Source: Mucilaginibacter ginkgonis (GTDB lineage: Bacteria > Bacteroidota > Bacteroidia > Sphingobacteriales > Sphingobacteriaceae). Taken from it: a DNA stretch of 64,000 nt. The stretch is taken from positions 3,472,001 through 3,536,000 of the forward strand of contig NZ_CP066775.1 of NCBI RefSeq assembly GCF_009754905.2. The letters run 5' to 3'. Positions within the stretch are counted from its first letter, which is position 1; each line of letters begins with the position of its first letter. Made by a program: the position numbers and the translations under genes. A model generated the notes under the pieces. The model did no database searches and was not told the DNA's origin. It saw only the letters and a program-made list of their open reading frames with translations. Shown here in pieces: positions 7,698-16,537 of this stretch.

Positions 7698-9049
7698 TGG
7701 CACGCAAATTATTACTTGAACATATCAATGTGCCCGGCATCAATACTTTTGATGTTTATCGCTCTAAAGGCGGATACGATGCCGTTGACAAAGCGTTGAA
7801 AACGCTTAGTCCGGACGAGATCGTAGAGGAGGTTAAAAAATCCGGTTTACGCGGCCGTGGTGGTGCAGGTTTCCCAACGGGTATGAAGTGGAGCTTTTTG
7901 GCTAAACCCGAAGGTGTAGCACGTTACCTGGTTTGCAACGCTGACGAATCTGAACCCGGCACTTTCAAAGACCGCTATCTGATGACCTATATCCCTCATT
8001 TGTTGATAGAGGGAATGATCATATCGAGCTTTGCGTTGGGCGCTAATGTGTCTTACATTTATGTACGCGGCGAAATGATGCCGCAAATACGCATCCTTGA
8101 AAAGGCTATAGCTGAAGCTAAAAACGCGGGGTTCTTAGGCAAAAATATCTTAGGCAGCGGTTACGACCTTGAGTTGTACGTGCAGCCGGGTGGTGGTGCT
8201 TACATCTGCGGTGAGGAAACGGCTTTGTTAGAATCGCTTGAAGGTAAACGTGGCAACCCGCGCATTAAGCCCCCGTTCCCTGCAATTGCAGGTTTATATG
8301 GTTGCCCAACTGTGGTAAATAACGTGGAATCGATCGCGGCCGTTGTGCCTATCATTCGTGATGGCGGCGACGAGTATGCAAAATTAGGTATCGGCCGCAG
8401 CACAGGTACCAAGCTGATCTCTGCAGGTGGTAATTTGAAGAAACCGGGCGTTTACGAGATAGACCTAGGCTTATCTTGCGAGGAGTTTGTTTACTCTGAC
8501 GAGTATTGCGGTGGTATTGCCAACGGCAAACGTTTAAAGGCAGTTGTAGCCGGTGGTTCATCAGTACCGATCTTGCCTGCCAACTTGTTCTTCAAAACGG
8601 CGAACAATGAAGCACGCTTAATGAGCTACGAGTCGCTGGCCGACGGTGGTTTTGCTACCGGTACCATGATGGGTTCGGGCGGGTTTATTGCTTTTGATGA
8701 AGACCAGTGCATTGTGCGCAATACCTGGAACTTTACCCGTTTTTATCACCATGAGAGTTGCGGACAATGTTCGCCATGCCGTGAGGGCACGGGGTGGATG
8801 GAGAAGGTACTACACCGTTTAGAACATGGTGAAGGCCGAATGAGCGACATGGACCTGCTGGTTGATGTATCAAAGAAAATAGAAGGAAATACAATATGTC
8901 CGCTGGGTGACGCGGCAGCATGGCCGGTGGCCAGTGCTATCCGCCATTTCAGGGACGAGTTTGAATGGCATGTGACCAATGCTTCGGAAGCGACAACGCG
9001 CAATTACGGTTTAGCGCATTACGCAGATCCGTTGGTAACGGAAATTTAA
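7697..9049 (+). CDS. nuoF: NADH-quinone oxidoreductase subunit F
   Basis: A 450-residue flavoprotein that binds NADH and FMN and passes electrons to cluster N3. The glycine-rich GRGGAGFPTGMKW motif (about residues 52-64) is the nucleotide-binding loop. ESCGQCSPCREG near residue 355 and the later Cys in CPLGDAAAW give the four [4Fe-4S] ligands. After this gene the operon is interrupted by a 435-base segment carrying an S23-type gene before nuoG resumes. Confidence 0.97.
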   Translation: MARKLLLEHINVPGINTFDVYRSKGGYDAVDKALKTLSPDEIVEEVKKSGLRGRGGAGFPTGMKWSFLAKPEGVARYLVCNADESEPGTFKDRYLMTYIPHLLIEGMIISSFALGANVSYIYVRGEMMPQIRILEKAIAEAKNAGFLGKNILGSGYDLELYVQPGGGAYICGEETALLESLEGKRGNPRIKPPFPAIAGLYGCPTVVNNVESIAAVVPIIRDGGDEYAKLGIGRSTGTKLISAGGNLKKPGVYEIDLGLSCEEFVYSDEYCGGIANGKRLKAVVAGGSSVPILPANLFFKTANNEARLMSYESLADGGFATGTMMGSGGFIAFDEDQCIVRNTWNFTRFYHHESCGQCSPCREGTGWMEKVLHRLEHGEGRMSDMDLLVDVSKKIEGNTICPLGDAAAWPVASAIRHFRDEFEWHVTNASEATTRNYGLAHYADPLVTEI

Positions 9050-9061
9050 AATTAAAAAGTA

Positions 9062-9072
9062 AAAATTCAAAA
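9062..9072. repeat. Left inverted repeat flanking the S23-type gene
   Basis: AAAATTCAAAA, an exact inverted match to TTTTGAATTTT at 9448-9458, set within a longer A-rich stretch (9045-9075) that resembles the reverse complement of the right flank. Low complexity weakens the case a little. Confidence 0.5.
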
Positions 9073-9083
9073 TAGCATAAACA

Positions 9084-9440
9084 TTGAGTGAAAAGCCTTT
9101 CGATATAAAGCACCGGTGCTACAGATTTTCGAAAGACATTGTAAATTTCATTTCAACGTTAAGTTATGATCGAATTTACTTTTCGATGTTTGATCAGCTT
9201 CTTAGGAGTGCAACTTCGATAGGAGCTAACATAGTGGAAGCGAAATCCGGCAGTTCGCAAAGGGACTTTGTAAAGTTTTACATCATTGCTTTGAAGTCTG
9301 CCAATGAAACTAAATATTGGCTTTGTCTTGTGAGAGACACAGTACTTAAAGAGAGAAAACAAGAGTTAAATATATTGATTGAAGAAGCCGATGAGCTTTC
9401 AAAGATCATCGCTTCGATAGTCATAAATACACAACGATAA
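9084..9440 (+). CDS. Four-helix-bundle protein (S23 / 23S rRNA intervening-sequence family)
   Basis: A 118-residue, mostly helical protein of the S23 family. Members are found in 23S rRNA intervening sequences and as free genes in Bacteroidota, and they are structurally related to the Avd accessory protein of diversity-generating retroelements. Recognisable pieces are FDIKHRCYRFSKDIVNFI, the LLRSATSIGANIVEAKSG core and SANETKYWLCLVRDT. A TTG start is required because an in-frame TAA lies two codons upstream and the next Met is about residue 36. It sits inside the nuo operon, is A+T-richer than its neighbours, and is bounded by inverted repeats, which suggests insertion. Its molecular function is not established. 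Confidence 0.88.
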   Translation: MSEKPFDIKHRCYRFSKDIVNFISTLSYDRIYFSMFDQLLRSATSIGANIVEAKSGSSQRDFVKFYIIALKSANETKYWLCLVRDTVLKERKQELNILIEEADELSKIIASIVINTQR

Positions 9441-9447
9441 AGGAAGC

Positions 9448-9458
9448 TTTTGAATTTT
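9448..9458. repeat. Right inverted repeat flanking the S23-type gene
   Basis: TTTTGAATTTT, the reverse complement of 9062-9072. A second TTTTGAATT follows at about 9470-9478, so the right side carries a short tandem of the same unit. Confidence 0.5.
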
Positions 9459-9483
9459 GATTTTTTCCTTTTGAATTAAGATA

Positions 9484-10482
9484 ATGAAAGTAACAATAGA
9501 CGGTATACCTGTTGAAGTTGAGCCGGGCACAACTATCCTTAATGCTGCAAGGCAAATAGGTGGCGATGTGGTGCCGCCGGCCATGTGCTACTATTCTAAA
9601 TTGGATGGCAGTGGCGGTAAATGCCGTACATGTTTGGTGCAGGTAAGCAAAGGTTCTGAAAAAGACCCGCGCCCTATGCCCAAGCTGGTAGCCAGCTGCC
9701 GTACAACTGTTATGGACGGCATGGAGGTGAAAAACATTACCTCGCCCGAAGTGATCGAAGCGCGCAAAGGTGTGGTAGAGATGTTACTGATCAATCACCC
9801 GTTGGATTGCCCTATCTGCGACCAGGCAGGTGAATGCAGCTTACAGGATCTAGGTTATGAGCACGGTGCTGCTAAAACCCGTTATGAGTTTGACCGCCGC
9901 AAGTTTGAAAAAATAGACATCGGCGATAAGATACAGTTGCACATGACACGCTGTATCCTATGTTACCGTTGTGTGTTTACTGCAGACCAAATTACAGAGC
10001 AACGCGTACATGGTGTGTTAAACCGCGGCGACCATTCAGAAATATCAACCTATATACAAAAGGCTGTCGACAACGACTTTTCCGGTAACGTAATCGATGT
10101 CTGCCCTGTAGGCGCATTAACGGACAGAACCTTCCGCTTTAAAAACCGTGTTTGGTTTACCAAACCTGTTGAGGCACACCGCGATTGCAATCACGAAAAA
10201 TGCAATGGTAAGGTTACACTTTGGTACAAAGGGGAGGATGTGATCCGCGTTACTGCCCGCAAGGATGTTTACGGCGAGGTCGAGGAATTCATTTGCAATG
10301 AGTGCCGTTTCGACAAAAAGAAAACAGCTGATTGGGTAATTGAAGGGCCGCGTAAGATTTCAAACAAGTCGGTTATTTCATCTAACCATTACGATACATT
10401 AAAGCCGCTGCCAGTGGTGAAAACCAATCCGCTGCTGCAAGAGGCAAATAAAGAACAATTTGACAGGGAGACCAGGCTATAA
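9484..10482 (+). CDS. nuoG: NADH-quinone oxidoreductase subunit G, short form
   Basis: A 332-residue iron-sulfur subunit. A ferredoxin domain at the N-terminus has Cys ligands in AMCYYSKLDGSGGKCRTC. A His-Cys cluster region (CPICDQAGECSLQDLGY) and a further [4Fe-4S] motif (CILCYRCVF, CPVGAL) follow. The protein ends soon after a CNHEKCNG / CNECR segment, so most of the molybdopterin-oxidoreductase-like domain of the roughly 900-residue E. coli NuoG is absent. I recall this short form as normal in Sphingobacteria. The stop shares one base with the nuoH start. Confidence 0.93.
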   Translation: MKVTIDGIPVEVEPGTTILNAARQIGGDVVPPAMCYYSKLDGSGGKCRTCLVQVSKGSEKDPRPMPKLVASCRTTVMDGMEVKNITSPEVIEARKGVVEMLLINHPLDCPICDQAGECSLQDLGYEHGAAKTRYEFDRRKFEKIDIGDKIQLHMTRCILCYRCVFTADQITEQRVHGVLNRGDHSEISTYIQKAVDNDFSGNVIDVCPVGALTDRTFRFKNRVWFTKPVEAHRDCNHEKCNGKVTLWYKGEDVIRVTARKDVYGEVEEFICNECRFDKKKTADWVIEGPRKISNKSVISSNHYDTLKPLPVVKTNPLLQEANKEQFDRETRL

Positions 10483-11531
10483 TGGAAGTTGCAGATATTC
10501 TTATAAAATTCGGGCTTATCATCGTTATATTCCTGATAAGCTTACTGGTAGCCATGTACTCTACCTACGCTGAGCGTAAAGTTGCAGCATTTCTTCAGGA
10601 CAGGGTAGGCCCTAACCGTGCCGGCCCGTTTGGTATCCTTCAGCCTTTGGCAGATGGTGCTAAAATGTTCATGAAAGAAGAGATCATCCCTACACGCGCA
10701 AGCGGTTTGCTTTTCATTGTGGGCCCGTCATTAGCCATCATGACGGCTTGTATCGGTTCCGCGGTTATTCCATGGGGGCAGTCGATTGAAATTGCAGGCC
10801 GGGTGATCCCGCTGCAGGTTACAGACATTAACGTAGGCATTCTTTACATTTTTGGAGTTGTATCGCTGGGTGTTTATGGTATTATGATAGGTGGCTGGGC
10901 GTCAAACAACAAGTACTCTTTACTTGGGGCTATACGTGCAGCGTCGCAAAATATCAGCTATGAGATTTCGATGGGTTTGTCTATCATAGCTTTATTGCTG
11001 GTGACAAATACGCTTAGCTTAAAAGAGATCACCGAGCAGCAACATGGCTTTTGGCAAAACGGCTACTTCAGCTGGAACTTCTTTAAACAGCCGCTTGGCT
11101 TTTTAATATTTATGGTTTGCGCGTTCGCCGAAACTAACCGCAGCCCGTTCGACTTGCCTGAGTGCGAAACTGAACTGGTTGGCGGTTACCATACCGAATA
11201 CTCATCAATGAAGTTAGGTTTCTACCTTTTTGCTGAGTATATCAACATGTTCATATCATCGGCAGTAATGGCGACGCTTTATTTTGGTGGTTACAACTAT
11301 CCGTTTATGGATTGGGTTGCAGCGCACGCTGGTAGCAATATATCTGCTATACTGGGTGTAGTTATTTTATTCGGGAAGGTGTTCGCGTTTATCTTCTTCT
11401 TTATGTGGATACGCTGGACAATACCACGTTTCCGCTATGACCAGCTGATGAATTTGGGCTGGCGCACATTAATTCCGTTGGCTATCGCTAACATTGTATT
11501 AACCGGATTAGTAATTACTTTTCTTAAATAG
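10482..11531 (+). CDS. nuoH: NADH-quinone oxidoreductase subunit H
   Basis: A 349-residue membrane subunit that forms the quinone entry channel at the junction with NuoB and NuoD. It has about eight membrane helices, the conserved AERKVAAFLQDRVGPNRAG loop after the first helix, and the acidic loop FAETNRSPFDLPECETELV. Length and motifs are normal for the family. Confidence 0.97.
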   Translation: MEVADILIKFGLIIVIFLISLLVAMYSTYAERKVAAFLQDRVGPNRAGPFGILQPLADGAKMFMKEEIIPTRASGLLFIVGPSLAIMTACIGSAVIPWGQSIEIAGRVIPLQVTDINVGILYIFGVVSLGVYGIMIGGWASNNKYSLLGAIRAASQNISYEISMGLSIIALLLVTNTLSLKEITEQQHGFWQNGYFSWNFFKQPLGFLIFMVCAFAETNRSPFDLPECETELVGGYHTEYSSMKLGFYLFAEYINMFISSAVMATLYFGGYNYPFMDWVAAHAGSNISAILGVVILFGKVFAFIFFFMWIRWTIPRFRYDQLMNLGWRTLIPLAIANIVLTGLVITFLK

Positions 11532-11536
11532 CATAG

Positions 11537-12034
11537 ATGGAACCATTAAGCAGTAAACGAAAAGTATTGGATGTAAAGCCGCTCAATTTTTGGGAGCGTG
11601 CTTATCTGCCTGCTATATTAAAGGGTTTGGGTATCACCATTAGCCACTTCTTTAAAAAGGATGTGACCATACGGTATCCTGAGCAAAAGCGTGAGTTCTC
11701 TGAAAATTTTAGAGGGATGCACTCACTTAAACGCGACGAAGAAGGCCGCGAGCGTTGTACCGCATGTGGCTTATGCGCTTTGTCTTGCCCGGCTGAGGCA
11801 ATTACCATGACGGCTGCAGAGCGCCAGGTTGGCGAAGAGAATTTATATCGCGAGGAAAAATACGCGGCTGTGTATGAGATAAATATGCTGCGCTGCATTT
11901 TCTGCGGATTGTGCGAAGAAGCTTGCCCAAAAGAGGCTATATATTTAGACGGCGACATAGTGCCGACAGATTTTTTAAGGAAAGATTTTATCTACGGAAA
12001 AGACAAATTGGTTGAAGCGCCGCTAAATCAATAA
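11537..12034 (+). CDS. nuoI: NADH-quinone oxidoreductase subunit I
   Basis: A 165-residue ferredoxin-like subunit carrying clusters N6a and N6b. The two [4Fe-4S] motifs are CTACGLCALSCP (about residues 74-85) and CIFCGLCEEACP (about 118-129). It starts 5 bases after nuoH. A 60-base gap with a hairpin and a possible promoter follows it. Confidence 0.96.
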   Translation: MEPLSSKRKVLDVKPLNFWERAYLPAILKGLGITISHFFKKDVTIRYPEQKREFSENFRGMHSLKRDEEGRERCTACGLCALSCPAEAITMTAAERQVGEENLYREEKYAAVYEINMLRCIFCGLCEEACPKEAIYLDGDIVPTDFLRKDFIYGKDKLVEAPLNQ

Positions 12035-12042
12035 GAAGTTTA

Positions 12043-12072
12043 TAAATTTGCCCGTCTTTTAAAAAGGCGGCG
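12043..12072 (+). promoter_or_regulatory. Possible internal promoter and hairpin before nuoJ
   Basis: TAAATTTG at 12043-12050 fits TAnnTTTG, but no -33 TTG lies at the usual distance. It is followed by CCGTCTTTT / AAAAGGCGG (about 12053-12072), which can pair with one G-U. Either may adjust expression of nuoJ-N relative to nuoA-I. Confidence 0.25.
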
Positions 12073-12094
12073 AGTTGAGTTTTAAATAGGATTA

Positions 12095-12592
12095 ATGAGT
12101 ACATTTTACGTCATCGCGTTTTTATCTATCGTGTTTGCACTCCTGGTAATTTTTGCCAAGAACCCTGTGCATAGCGTACTGTACCTCATCCTCACCTTCT
12201 TTACTTTCACCATCCATTACATTTTGTTGAACGCGCAATTTTTGGCCATTGTAAACTTTATAGTTTACATGGGCGCCATTATGGTGTTATTCTTATTTGT
12301 AATGATGCTTCTAAACCTGAACAAAGATACAGAGCCCGGTAAGCACTATCTGGCAAAAATTGCAGGTGTTGTAGCAGGCGGATGTTTACTTGTAACTATC
12401 ATCGCGTCTGTTAAAGCTTTAGGCGCATCGCAGCCGGTAATATTAACCAACCCCGATTTGGGTTTGGTTAAGAATTTAGGTAAAGTATTATTCGGCGAGT
12501 TTTTATTGCCGTTCGAAGTATCATCGGTGCTGTTACTGTCAGCAATGGTGGGCGCCGTTTTATTAGCTAAAAAAGAAAAAGCAACTGTATAA
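12095..12592 (+). CDS. nuoJ: NADH-quinone oxidoreductase subunit J
   Basis: A 165-residue membrane subunit with five hydrophobic segments. The characteristic region is NPVHSVLYLILTFF, then IVNFIVYMGAIMVLFLFVMMLL, which includes the pi-bulge helix linking the quinone site to the pump. The final codon overlaps the nuoK start by one base. Confidence 0.94.
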   Translation: MSTFYVIAFLSIVFALLVIFAKNPVHSVLYLILTFFTFTIHYILLNAQFLAIVNFIVYMGAIMVLFLFVMMLLNLNKDTEPGKHYLAKIAGVVAGGCLLVTIIASVKALGASQPVILTNPDLGLVKNLGKVLFGEFLLPFEVSSVLLLSAMVGAVLLAKKEKATV

Positions 12593-12921
12593 TGGGAAAC
12601 ATCACACAAACTATACAGGCCGTTCCGCTTAATCACTATATTTTATTTTGCGCTATCATATTCGCGATAGGCGTTACAGGCGTATTGATCCGCCGCAATG
12701 CCATCGTGATTTTTATGTCGGTTGAATTGATGCTGAACGCGGTGAACCTGCTTTTAGCAGCATTCTCGGTGTATAAGGGTGATGCATCGGGACAAGTATT
12801 TGTATTTTTCGTAATGGCGCTTGCTGCCGCGGAGGTTGCGGTTGGCTTAGCCATAATTGTAATGATATACCGCAACACTAATTCGACAGATATAAATGTG
12901 TTGAACAGGTTAAAATGGTAA
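12592..12921 (+). CDS. nuoK: NADH-quinone oxidoreductase subunit K
   Basis: A 109-residue, three-helix antiporter-like subunit. The second helix carries VELMLNAVNLLL with its conserved Glu, and the third has MALAAAEVAVGLAIIV with the second conserved Glu. The stop codon abuts a family A palindrome and a family C element before nuoL. Confidence 0.95.
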   Translation: MGNITQTIQAVPLNHYILFCAIIFAIGVTGVLIRRNAIVIFMSVELMLNAVNLLLAAFSVYKGDASGQVFVFFVMALAAAEVAVGLAIIVMIYRNTNSTDINVLNRLKW

Positions 12922-12923
12922 GG

Positions 12924-12952
12924 CCTCACCCAACCCTCTCCGAAGGAGAGGG
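12924..12952 (+). repeat. Family A palindromic repeat, copy 1
   Basis: CCTCACCC followed by CCCTCTCC-GAA-GGAGAGGG (12934-12952), an 8-bp perfect stem. It starts 3 bases after the nuoK stop codon. Other copies lie at 28337, 28955, 56384, 59823 and 61770. Confidence 0.85.
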
Positions 12953-12974
12953 AGCCAAGTGAGAAATAAAAGTT

Positions 12975-13052
12975 TGTCATTCTGAACTGAGTGAAGAATC
13001 TTATTCAGTAAGTGCATTTATGCATAAGATTCCTTACAGAATATGGATGACA
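12975..13052. repeat. Family C palindromic element between nuoK and nuoL
   Basis: A 78-base element with inverted ends TGTCAT (12975) and ATGACA (13047-13052) and an internal 9-bp inverted pair, GAATCTTAT (12996-13004) and ATAAGATTC (13024-13032). It contains the CTGAACTGAGTGAAGAATC type of sequence also seen in altered form near 34785. With copy 1 of family A it fills the 173-base gap inside the nuo operon. Confidence 0.75.
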
Positions 13053-13094
13053 GTTAAGAGAATAAAATAAAAGTAATACGCGCAGCATATACAA

Positions 13095-15002
13095 ATGAAC
13101 AATTATCTATGGCTTATACCTATTTTGCCGTTGGCAGGTTTCCTGATCAACGGACTTGGGCGTAATGTGCTTTCTAAAGGCGTAATTGGTACTATTGGTA
13201 GTCTGGTGATCCTGGCGTCGTTTTGCTTAAGCGTTTCTGCATTTGCACAGATCAACTCAACAGGTCAGCCTATTAACGTAACCTATTTTACCTGGATAAA
13301 GGTTGGCGTATTCAATATTCCGTTTGCGTTCCTGGTAGATCAGTTAAGCGCTATTATGCTGCTGATTATTACAGGAGTTGGGTTTTTGATCCACCTGTAT
13401 TCTACCGGTTACATGAGCCACGACAAAGGTTTTGGTAAGTACTTCGCTTACCTGAACCTTTTCGTTTTCTTCATGCTGCTGCTGGTATTGGGGTCAAACT
13501 TTGTGGTAATGTTCATCGGCTGGGAAGGTGTAGGCTTATGCTCTTACCTGCTTATTGGCTTTTGGTTTACCAGCGGTGATTATGCTGATGCAGCCAAAAA
13601 GGCTTTTGTAATGAACCGCATTGGCGACCTGGGTTTTCTCATCGCTATATTCCTGCTGATACACTTCTTTAACAGCGCAAGCTACGCTGATATTTTTCCT
13701 AAAGTCCGTGGCCTGCAAGGTCCGCATGTTGCTTTGGGTATTACGCTGATCAGTATGTTGCTGTTTGTAGGAGCAACAGGTAAATCTGCACAGATACCGT
13801 TATTCACCTGGCTGCCCGACGCGATGGCTGGTCCAACGCCTGTTTCGGCATTGATCCACGCTGCTACCATGGTAACCGCGGGTATTTATATGATCGCTCG
13901 AGCGAACGTGATTTTCAGCATGTCGCCGGTTACCATGCATGTAATAGCTATTGTTGGTTTAGCAACAGCGTTATTAGCCGCGCTTATTGCGCTTACGCAA
14001 ACAGATATTAAAAAAGTATTGGCCTATTCAACGGTGTCGCAGTTGGGATATATGTTTTTGGGTTTGGGTGTTGGAGCTTATACAGGGGCGTTCTTCCACG
14101 TCATTACCCATGCGTTCTTTAAAGCTTTATTGTTCCTGGGCGCAGGCTCTGTAATACATGCCATGAGCAATGAGCAGGATATACGCAAAATGGGCGGTTT
14201 ACGTACTAAATTACCCATCACCTTTGCCACGATGCTGATGGGAACTATTGCTATTTCCGGCATCCCGCCGTTCTCCGGTTTCTTTTCTAAGGACGAAATA
14301 TTAGCGCATACGTTTGAGAGCAGCCATACCATGTATGTGCTGGGTGTTATTGGTGCTATGCTTACATCATTCTATATGTTCAGGATGTTGTTCCTGACAT
14401 TCTCAGGCAGTTTCCGCGGAACGCATGAACAAGAACATCATTTGCATGAGTCGCCGTGGAGCATCACTGTTCCGTTGATCGTGTTAGCTATACTTTCGGT
14501 AGTTGGTGGTTTCATTAACGTGCCGCACATTATGGGGGGCAACCATTGGCTGCAAAATTGGCTTGAACCTGTATTCAAACTGTCTGAACCTTTGCTGGCA
14601 CATACCGAAACCGAGCCATCTACAGAGTGGCTTTTAATGGGTATCTCTGTTGGCGCGGCGTTTATAGCGTTGTTCTATGCCTATGTTAAATACATAAAGA
14701 ACAAGCACGTGCCTGTTGCTGATACAGAAGAGCGCCCGCTTTTGGCGAACTTATCTTACCATAAGTTTTACATAGACGAACTGTATGATTTCTTGATCCG
14801 CAAGCCGCTTGATGCTTTATCTGTTTTCTTCTATAAAGTGGTTGATAAAATGGGTATCGATGGGTTGGTGAACGGCTTAGGAAATGGTACCGTAGAGTCG
14901 AGTAAGGGATTGCGTTTACTGCAAGCCGGTAATGTGGGCTTTTACATATTTATGATGGTGATAGGTATCATTGCCATTTTATTTTACCGTTTAAAATTTT
15001 AG
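13095..15002 (+). CDS. nuoL: NADH-quinone oxidoreductase subunit L
   Basis: A 635-residue antiporter-like proton-pumping subunit, the distal end of the membrane arm. The conserved proton-channel core is visible in FIGWEGVGLCSYLLIGFW, KSAQIPLFTWLPDAMAGPTPVSALIHAATMVTAG, and the C-terminal long lateral helix region. More than a dozen membrane helices are evident. The 173-base gap before it is unusual for this operon and is filled by repeats. Confidence 0.96.
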   Translation: MNNYLWLIPILPLAGFLINGLGRNVLSKGVIGTIGSLVILASFCLSVSAFAQINSTGQPINVTYFTWIKVGVFNIPFAFLVDQLSAIMLLIITGVGFLIHLYSTGYMSHDKGFGKYFAYLNLFVFFMLLLVLGSNFVVMFIGWEGVGLCSYLLIGFWFTSGDYADAAKKAFVMNRIGDLGFLIAIFLLIHFFNSASYADIFPKVRGLQGPHVALGITLISMLLFVGATGKSAQIPLFTWLPDAMAGPTPVSALIHAATMVTAGIYMIARANVIFSMSPVTMHVIAIVGLATALLAALIALTQTDIKKVLAYSTVSQLGYMFLGLGVGAYTGAFFHVITHAFFKALLFLGAGSVIHAMSNEQDIRKMGGLRTKLPITFATMLMGTIAISGIPPFSGFFSKDEILAHTFESSHTMYVLGVIGAMLTSFYMFRMLFLTFSGSFRGTHEQEHHLHESPWSITVPLIVLAILSVVGGFINVPHIMGGNHWLQNWLEPVFKLSEPLLAHTETEPSTEWLLMGISVGAAFIALFYAYVKYIKNKHVPVADTEERPLLANLSYHKFYIDELYDFLIRKPLDALSVFFYKVVDKMGIDGLVNGLGNGTVESSKGLRLLQAGNVGFYIFMMVIGIIAILFYRLKF

Positions 15003-15017
15003 AAACGCGTATTAGAA

Positions 15018-16499
15018 ATGACAGTTAGTATATTAATTTTCTTACCTCTTGTAGCAGCTGTAATAGTTTACCTGCTGAAGAATGACGCGGCCAAATACGC
15101 TGCTTTGTTTTTCGCGGTAGCAGAGCTGGTTGTTGCCGGGGTAATGATCACTAAGTTTGTTCCGGATAGTAGTGTCCAGTTCGTTACTGATGCAGAGTGG
15201 ATGCCTAAACTGGGCATTTATTTTACTGCAGGTGTGAATGGTATCAGCTTAATAATGGTGCTGCTTAATGTGTTATTAGTGCCCATTATTATCTTATCAA
15301 GCTTTAACCGCCCGCAGCAGAACGCCAATATCTTTTATGCCTTGATACTGTTTATGCAGGCCGGCATGCTGGTTGTATTCACTGCTTTAGATGGTTTCCT
15401 ATTCTACGTTGGCTGGGAAGCCGCGCTGATACCAATTTACTTCATCTGCGCTTTATGGGGTGGCGAGAACAGGATCAGGATCACACTTAAGTTCTTTATC
15501 TACACATTTGCCGGTTCTCTATTTATGCTGCTGGCAATTATTTACCTGCACTTGCAAACCCCGCAGCGTACATATGATATCAATCATTTCTATGACCTGC
15601 ATTTATCATTAAAGGAACAGTCGTTTGTATTTTGGGCTTTCTTCCTGGCATTTGCTATAAAGATGCCTGTGTTTCCGTTCCATACGTGGCAGCCCGATAC
15701 ATATACTGAAGCACCTACAGCCGGCACTATGATGCTATCAGGCATTATGCTAAAGATGGGTGTTTATGGCGCCATCCGTTGGATGATACCCGTTGCACCA
15801 AATGCTTTTGATAAATACCAGTATATCATCATTACACTCGCCGTTATTGGTATTATATATGCTTCTATCATCGCATTTAAACAGCGCGACGGTAAGCGCC
15901 TGGTTGCTTACTCGTCCATTGCGCACGTTGGCCTTATTGCTGCCGGTATTTTTGCATGGACCGCGTCGGGCGTACAAGGTGCATTGATACAAAGTTTAAA
16001 CCACGGCATAAACGTTGTGGGCATGTTCTTCATCTGGGACATCATCAGCCGCAGGCTAAATACCCGCGATATTGGCCAAATGGGCGGCATCGCATCTGCT
16101 GCGCCTAAATTTGCTATCGCGTTTTTGATCGTCCTTCTGGGAACTGTAGCCCTGCCTTTAACTAATGGTTTTATCGGCGAATTCTTACTGCTTAACGGCG
16201 TTTACGAATACAACATATTTTTAAGTGCAGCTGCCGGCTTAACTATCATTTTTGGTGCGGTTTATATGCTGCGCATGTACAAAAATGTAATGCAGGGCCA
16301 AACGAATGAATTAACTGTGCTTTTCACAGATTTAACCGGAAATGAAAAATTGGTGCTTTGCTGCATCAGCGCGTTGATCATCTTTTTAGGGATTTACCCG
16401 CAGTCGGTAATGCACCTGTCAGACGCTGCTGTTATGGACCTGGTGAAGACCGTAAATACTAAGATTGTTAATGGCGCCCTTGAGGCAATTACTAAATAA
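15018..16499 (+). CDS. nuoM: NADH-quinone oxidoreductase subunit M
   Basis: A 493-residue antiporter-like subunit with about 14 membrane helices. It shows FYVGWEAALIPIYF with the conserved Glu, AIKMPVFPFHTWQPDTYTEAPT with the conserved Lys, and HVGLIAAGIFAW. Its start lies 15 bases after nuoL. The sequence shows no truncation. Confidence 0.96.
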   Translation: MTVSILIFLPLVAAVIVYLLKNDAAKYAALFFAVAELVVAGVMITKFVPDSSVQFVTDAEWMPKLGIYFTAGVNGISLIMVLLNVLLVPIIILSSFNRPQQNANIFYALILFMQAGMLVVFTALDGFLFYVGWEAALIPIYFICALWGGENRIRITLKFFIYTFAGSLFMLLAIIYLHLQTPQRTYDINHFYDLHLSLKEQSFVFWAFFLAFAIKMPVFPFHTWQPDTYTEAPTAGTMMLSGIMLKMGVYGAIRWMIPVAPNAFDKYQYIIITLAVIGIIYASIIAFKQRDGKRLVAYSSIAHVGLIAAGIFAWTASGVQGALIQSLNHGINVVGMFFIWDIISRRLNTRDIGQMGGIASAAPKFAIAFLIVLLGTVALPLTNGFIGEFLLLNGVYEYNIFLSAAAGLTIIFGAVYMLRMYKNVMQGQTNELTVLFTDLTGNEKLVLCCISALIIFLGIYPQSVMHLSDAAVMDLVKTVNTKIVNGALEAITK

Positions 16500-16537
16500 G
16501 GAAATCAACAGATAAAGCTTGTTGCGAAAATTATAGA

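Noticed and set aside
9484..10482. nuoG as a truncated pseudogene
   Set aside because: All iron-sulfur ligands are present, the frame is intact and the short form is, as I recall, usual in this group.
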